Shown in pieces: positions 59,671 through 64,000 of a stretch of DNA of 64,000 nucleotides. The stretch is taken from NCBI GenBank assembly GCA_013152545.1, contig JAADGF010000105.1, positions 215,950 through 279,949 on the forward strand. The letters run 5' to 3'. The position numbers and the translations under genes are program-made. The first letter of the stretch is position 1; each line of letters starts with the position of its first letter. The stretch comes from Gammaproteobacteria bacterium. Its GTDB lineage: Bacteria; Pseudomonadota; Gammaproteobacteria; SZUA-152. The notes under the pieces were generated by a model that saw nothing but the letters and a program-made list of their open reading frames with translations, was not told the DNA's origin and ran no database searches.

Positions 59671-60618
59671 TTAAACCCCCAGTCCGGCGCGCGGATTGAA
59701 CGCTAATTTTTGTTCCATCTGCTTATACAATGCCTTAGCCTCATTACTCTCTGCGGATGGCAATACAACTTGTAACACCACATAGAGATCACCCGCAGGG
59801 TTGCCAGGAATACCTCGTCCCTTGAGACGCATTTTATTTCCGGATGCCGAACCAGACGGTATTTTCAGCTCCACCGTTCCAGTTAATGTTGGCACCTTTA
59901 CCGTCGCTCCCAGTGCAGCCTCCCAGGGAGCAACAGGCAAATCGAGATACACATCCCGACCTTCGGCACGGTAAAACGGATGGGGTTTGAATTCGATTTC
60001 AAGATACAGATCGCCGGCTTTACCTTGCCCAACCCCGGCACCACCCTGCCCTACCAGACGAATATGCTGGCCCTGGTGTACGCCCTTGGGAATACGTACA
60101 TTGAGAGTGCGATTTTTAATTTGGGGACGCCCCTCCGGTCCCAGGTCAGTGTGGCGTAGCGTGATAGTGCGAGTAACACCGTGATAGGCATCTTCCAGGT
60201 CGATCAACACCTTAGCGTGGGTATCCTCACCCCTCGTATTAAAGTGACCTGCACGCGAAGCACTGTAAGTTGCTTGAGCGCCGCCAAAAAGCGATTCAAA
60301 AAAATCACTGAACTGCGACGCATCAGCCTCGGTAAAACCACCGCCATGGAACTCGAATCCCTGATTCCAACCCGGCGGCGGGCGAAAATCCTGACCCTCT
60401 TTCCATTTTTCTCCCAGTTGATCGTAAGCCGCACGTTTCTCCGGATCTTTCAAGACTTCATAGGCCTCGCCCACTTCTTTAAAATGCGCCTCAGCGTTAA
60501 CCTCTTTACTGACGTCGGGATGATACTTGCGAGCCATTTTACGATAAGCGCGCTTAATTTCATCCTGACTGGCGCCACGCTCAACACCCAATAACGTGTA
60601 GTAGTCTTTAAATTCCAA
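59671..60618 (-). CDS. cbpA: J-domain co-chaperone CbpA
   Basis: DnaJ-like co-chaperone without the zinc finger. J-domain with HPD (33-35), Gly/Phe-rich linker with FEFHGGGFTEADAS, and two client-binding domains (about 120-305). 315 residues. The start at 60618 is TTG, with GGGGAT upstream. Confidence 0.95.
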   Translation of the reverse strand: MEFKDYYTLLGVERGASQDEIKRAYRKMARKYHPDVSKEVNAEAHFKEVGEAYEVLKDPEKRAAYDQLGEKWKEGQDFRPPPGWNQGFEFHGGGFTEADASQFSDFFESLFGGAQATYSASRAGHFNTRGEDTHAKVLIDLEDAYHGVTRTITLRHTDLGPEGRPQIKNRTLNVRIPKGVHQGQHIRLVGQGGAGVGQGKAGDLYLEIEFKPHPFYRAEGRDVYLDLPVAPWEAALGATVKVPTLTGTVELKIPSGSASGNKMRLKGRGIPGNPAGDLYVVLQVVLPSAESNEAKALYKQMEQKLAFNPRAGLGV

Positions 60619-60747
60619 GGCAAGATCCCCAAACTAGCGTTATCAAACTGAAGCAGTGAGGCAGCGCCGCGACAACTCCCCGACGGGGAAAATCGCGGCA
60701 TGCCCGAGGACATATAAAAAGACACCACTCCAACCTTTAAAGCGACA

Positions 60748-61266
60748 TTAATCCGTCTCAATCTTGATAGTATGACGTTTTGCAGGAGCCGCCTTGGGCA
60801 AGGTCAACACCAATACACCATCATAGAAACGGGCCTTAGCCTGATCACTCTGTACAGTAACAGGCAACGCAACGGTGCGAGAAAATGAACCTTGTAAAAT
60901 TTCACGGCAATGGTAATCACCCTCCTCCTCGTCACCCTCCTGTTTAATGGTAGCACTAATAGTAACGCTGTCTTCGGTCAGGGAAATATCCAGACTATCT
61001 TTGTCCACCCCAGGCAACTCCGCCCGAACGACAACAGTCTCATCCCGCTCCAGTACATCAACCTTCGGCACCCGCCCTTCAAACGATGTGCCAAACCCGA
61101 TCCATTCAGGCCATTCCCGGCGTATCGGCTGCGCCCAACCACGGGGGAAAAGTCCTTCAAACAGACGATCCATTTCATCAAATGGACTCATGGAACGAGC
61201 CCGCCGACGCTGTAGCCCTGCAACTTTTTCAGGAACAACAGTTTGATTGGTTGTCGCTTCGCTCAT
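60748..61266 (-). CDS. Small heat-shock protein, Hsp20 family
   Basis: 172 residues, alpha-crystallin domain about 60-165. VDVLERDETVVVRAELPGV and the C-terminal LVLTLPKA are typical. AAGGAGG lies near the start. First gene of the likely operon Hsp20-cbpA-cbpM-trxC-psiE. TTTCAACTTGAAA, a short palindrome, is next to the ribosome-binding site and could be part of a thermosensitive structure; this is only a possibility. Confidence 0.93.
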   Translation of the reverse strand: MSEATTNQTVVPEKVAGLQRRRARSMSPFDEMDRLFEGLFPRGWAQPIRREWPEWIGFGTSFEGRVPKVDVLERDETVVVRAELPGVDKDSLDISLTEDSVTISATIKQEGDEEEGDYHCREILQGSFSRTVALPVTVQSDQAKARFYDGVLVLTLPKAAPAKRHTIKIETD

Positions 61267-61433
61267 GATCGCATCCTCCTTTTTGTTTCAAGTTGAAATT
61301 CAATATGCATGACAACTTACATTTTGCTACGTAACAAAATAATCTCACACCGAAAACCTTTTTTCTGTAACCCAAGTTACACAGCCTTTACATTTAAGCT
61401 CTGCATTCAAGACATGAAAAGACAGTAAGTTCG

Positions 61434-61535
61434 CTACATACCCAAGGAATAAACCAGGGCATCAATACGATCAGCTTTCGAGCCATCTGGCAGCCTAAAA
61501 ACCAGGGAATTCTTTTCACTACCCAATTTCGCCAT
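61434..61535 (-). CDS. Possible small protein, 33 residues
   Basis: MAKLGSEKNSLVFRLPDGSK and 13 more residues. An AGGCAGG lies four bases before the ATG. Located upstream of the Hsp20 gene in the same direction. No known family; could be chance. Confidence 0.35.
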   Translation of the reverse strand: MAKLGSEKNSLVFRLPDGSKADRIDALVYSLGM

Positions 61536-61820
61536 TATACCTGCCTGTTTTCAGCATTAACGTTGAGTATGCAACGCTCAACCTAACTCACTCGAGGTGA
61601 CGAGGTCCAATTGATTGAAAGTAAATGGCGCCGGGCAATTATCCTGAATGAAAAATACACATCCCTACGACTAATCCACTGCAATTCACTTATATTATTG
61701 AATAATAGCTGTTATATTATAAACGTTAATAATTTCATAAAAAAACTGAGGCTGCACGCAAATAAGTCCGAAAAATACGGCAGCAATCCAAACCACTATT
61801 AGCCTATACGAAAGGTCTAC

Positions 61821-63116
61821 ATGCACAAATCAAAAAAACCAATTGGATTTTGGTCGGCTGTTTCAATGGGAATAGGAGCAATGGTTGGTGCAGGAATTTT
61901 TGCACTGCTTGGTGAAGCAAGTGCCATTTCTGGAAGTGCGGTTTATATTTCATTTATTATCGGCGGAGTCATAGCCCTATTTAGCGGCTATTCATTAGGA
62001 AAGTTAGGGGCGCGTTATCCTTCCTCCGGGGGAATAATAGAATACTTATCCCAATCATACGGCATTGGTTTTTTTACTGGCACTATGGGAATTATGCTGT
62101 ATTTTTCTGCCATTGTTTCCTTAAGTTTAATCGCCAAAGCATTTGGAAATTATGCAGTTACATTTTTACCTGTTAATGAAGCGTCACAAATATGGCACAA
62201 TTTGTTTTCAAGTGGGATCATTATTCTATTTGTTTTGATTAACCTTAAAGGCGCAAAAGATGTTGCCGTTTGGGAAAGAGTTACGGTTGGAATAAAATTT
62301 GTTGTTTTAGCCGGTTTATCCATCGCAGGAATCATCTTTCTAAACCCCGCATTATTATCCCCCCACTACTACCCACCAAGTAATGATATATTTTTTAGTC
62401 TCGCGATAACCTTTTTTGCTTTCGAAGGTTTTCGAGTTATCACGAACACTGCAGAAGATATGCCTAATCCTTCTGAAACGCTTCCTAGAGCAATGGTGAC
62501 CGCTATTCTATTAGTAATGGTGCTTTATGTTGCTATTGCATTTGCTGTTTTTGGTAATTTGCCGGTTGAAAAAGTCATCGAGGCAAAAGATTTTGCTCTG
62601 GCAGAAGCAGCATTACCTATATTTGGTCAGATTGGTTTTACTGTCGTGGCAATTACAGCGTTAATTGCTACAGCATCTGCTATTAACGCTAACTTATATG
62701 CTGTAACAAATGTAACTTATCAATTAGCTAAAGACGGTGAACTCCCTGCTCAATTTGGGAAACCCATTGCACATAGTAAAGAAGGGTTAATCATTAGCGG
62801 TGTTTTAATTATTGCCTTATCTCTCTTGTTCGATTTATCTGAAATAGCCGCTATTGGCTCCATATCAATTTTGTTTGTTCATACGGTGACTCACGTTGGA
62901 CATCTAAAGATTATTTCTGAAACAGATGGTTCTTTTATCTTAGTTTTTGTTGCCGCCTTGCTAAGTTTTGTTGCTATGACACTTGCCCTTATTTATGTTA
63001 GTAGGGTATCAAATTATGTTGTGTATATTCTTATTGGGTTTGTCTTAGTCGCTTCAATCACAGAAATTTCACTGCAAAAAATAGCAAAAAGAGAAATCAA
63101 ACCAAGAGTAAAGTAA
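61821..63116 (+). CDS. APC family amino-acid permease
   Basis: 431 residues with about 12 membrane segments. GIGAMVGAGIFALLG is the family signature. AAAGG precedes the ATG. The gene is clearly AT-richer than the chaperone genes before it, which suggests different origin. Substrate not determined from sequence. Confidence 0.88.
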   Translation: MHKSKKPIGFWSAVSMGIGAMVGAGIFALLGEASAISGSAVYISFIIGGVIALFSGYSLGKLGARYPSSGGIIEYLSQSYGIGFFTGTMGIMLYFSAIVSLSLIAKAFGNYAVTFLPVNEASQIWHNLFSSGIIILFVLINLKGAKDVAVWERVTVGIKFVVLAGLSIAGIIFLNPALLSPHYYPPSNDIFFSLAITFFAFEGFRVITNTAEDMPNPSETLPRAMVTAILLVMVLYVAIAFAVFGNLPVEKVIEAKDFALAEAALPIFGQIGFTVVAITALIATASAINANLYAVTNVTYQLAKDGELPAQFGKPIAHSKEGLIISGVLIIALSLLFDLSEIAAIGSISILFVHTVTHVGHLKIISETDGSFILVFVAALLSFVAMTLALIYVSRVSNYVVYILIGFVLVASITEISLQKIAKREIKPRVK

Positions 63117-63598
63117 TTAACGCTAGCGCGTTAACTCGAACGGCTAAAAGCGTCGCGCACTATTCTTGTTAGTCGCCGGTTATGCGAAGCATTAGAGCTA
63201 CAAAGCACGTATTATCCAAGGGGTGGGGTAGTGCAGCCGCAGTGCGAACCGAAACGGAAAATATTTACACCAATGCTGCACCCGATATTAAAAAAAGAAC
63301 TGAGTAAATAATGAGTACTGTTTGAAGAGCGTCCGAAAAAATGGCGCTATTAGTTAAATTAACCGGAATCGCCAAAATCATGGCTTAATTGCGCATTCAC
63401 CAATACTCATTAGTGCACAACTAATCCATGATTCCGTCGACCTACCCGAAACGTCACAAGCAAGACCGGGGTACACCCCGGAAACGATTTAATTTCTGTT
63501 AGCGCTTACCTTATAGTCATTGGCTTATCAGCAACGTGAGGTATTCGATAAATTTTAAGTGCCTGCTTGGCTATTTTTAGACTACATAAAATAAAGAA
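63117..63598. other. Non-coding region after the permease gene
   Basis: It begins with a palindrome TTAACGC TAGC GCGTTAA (63117-63134) directly after the permease stop; no T run follows. About 480 bases, no supported gene. Confidence 0.4.
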
Positions 63599-63628
63599 CA
63601 GCACTGCTCCGATATCGGAGCAGTGCTG
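63599..63628. promoter_or_regulatory. Perfect 30-base palindrome, candidate operator
   Basis: The inner half is TGCTCCGATATCGGAGCA with CAGCAC/GTGCTG arms. It lies 50 bases before the XRE gene. Confidence 0.6.
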
Positions 63629-63650
63629 GCGACATTCTTTGGCAAAATCA

Positions 63651-63668
63651 AGCTCCGAATTTGGAGCA
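63651..63668. promoter_or_regulatory. Second operator-like palindrome
   Basis: AGCTCCGAATTTGGAGCA, same GCTCC..GGAGC pattern. Centre to centre distance from the first palindrome is 46 bases; the XRE ATG is 10 bases downstream. Confidence 0.6.
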
Positions 63669-63677
63669 ATTTGACTA

Positions 63678-63896
63678 ATGAATGTAATTGGCCCACACAT
63701 AAAGCGCCTACGTCATAAAAACCACATTACACAAGAGGAATTAACCGCTCGATGTAACCTCATCGGTTGGAATATTAGTCGCGGCACTTTGGCAAAAATT
63801 GAATCCCAGATTAGGCGTGTAACAGATTCAGAAGTTGAGCTAATAGCGAAGGTATTAAAAGTTGAAATTTCTGAGTTATATAAAGATTCGATGTAA
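63678..63896 (+). CDS. XRE-family helix-turn-helix regulator
   Basis: 72 residues, one HTH domain: IKRLRHKNHITQEELTAR, then GWNISRGTLAKIE. Short proteins of this type often repress their own promoter. Two GCTCC..GGAGC palindromes lie just in front. Confidence 0.85.
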   Translation: MNVIGPHIKRLRHKNHITQEELTARCNLIGWNISRGTLAKIESQIRRVTDSEVELIAKVLKVEISELYKDSM

Positions 63897-64000
63897 CTTA
63901 AAAAGTCTGCGGTTAGGGTGAGACTCAAAGAACAAAGACTTAAGTTATTAAAATTTACTGATCGCCTCTTCCGGCTTCAGCACAAAAAGACGCACCACAA

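Noticed and set aside
63117-63190. Possible integron attC site after the permease gene
   Set aside because: GTTAAC and GTTATGC lie about 60 bases apart with partial dyad symmetry, but the outer cores do not pair and do not fit RYYYAAC/GTTRRRY. No integrase was seen.

Overview
The window is a chromosomal segment of a Gram-negative gammaproteobacterium. The gene order pilB-pilC-pilD-coaE-zapD-yacG, then mutT/thiE-argJ-secA-M23-dciA-lpxC, then the dcw cluster, rnpB, rsmI, lpoA, yraN, dolP is the order known from Pseudomonas and the Cellvibrionales. murB sits inside the dcw cluster, unlike in Pseudomonas. I infer a Cellvibrionales-like, probably marine or aquatic organism; the species cannot be named from sequence alone.

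Layout. (1) 0.4-6.9 kb, plus strand: type IV pilus assembly ATPase, platform protein and prepilin peptidase, then coaE, zapD and yacG. (2) 6.9-13.2 kb, minus strand: Nudix/ThiE fusion, argJ, secA and an M23 peptidase, with the helicase loader dciA divergent from the last. (3) 14.4-34.4 kb, minus strand: lpxC and the whole dcw cluster, mraZ-rsmH-ftsL-ftsI-murE-murF-mraY-murD-ftsW-murG-murC-murB-ddl-ftsQ-ftsA-ftsZ. Most genes overlap or nearly touch. A sigma70-type promoter and a four-box MraZ operator lie in front of mraZ. (4) 34.7-40.7 kb: RNase P RNA, rsmI, and divergent lpoA-yraN-dolP facing sfsA. (5) 40.7-64 kb is accessory: a secreted subtilase, a glycerol-phosphate/LPS decoration locus, a 16-heme lipoprotein cytochrome, a large DUF4382-type lipoprotein, an ECF sigma/anti-sigma operon ending in a beta-barrel protein, a compact stress cluster (psiE, trxC, cbpM, cbpA, hsp20), an AT-rich APC permease and an XRE regulator with two palindromes just upstream.

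The least expected content is non-coding. At least three families of short dispersed elements with inverted-repeat ends are present: a ~210 bp family with TATACCC ends (six full or degenerate copies, all in the accessory half), a 175 bp family (two copies about 94% identical by eye, plus one terminus), and a ~175 bp family in front of dciA and lpoA. No transposase gene was recognised in the window, so these look like MITE-type elements moved in trans. Two of the families abut the stress cluster. Its gene content (small heat-shock protein, thioredoxin, PsiE, J-protein) resembles a reduced form of the transmissible locus of stress tolerance.

How the genes work together: the first 40 kb is an envelope-growth block covering peptidoglycan precursor synthesis, the divisome, lipid A commitment, LpoA activation of PBP1A, and Sec secretion. 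The accessory half adds surface polymers, secreted or lipid-anchored proteins and protein-quality-control functions.
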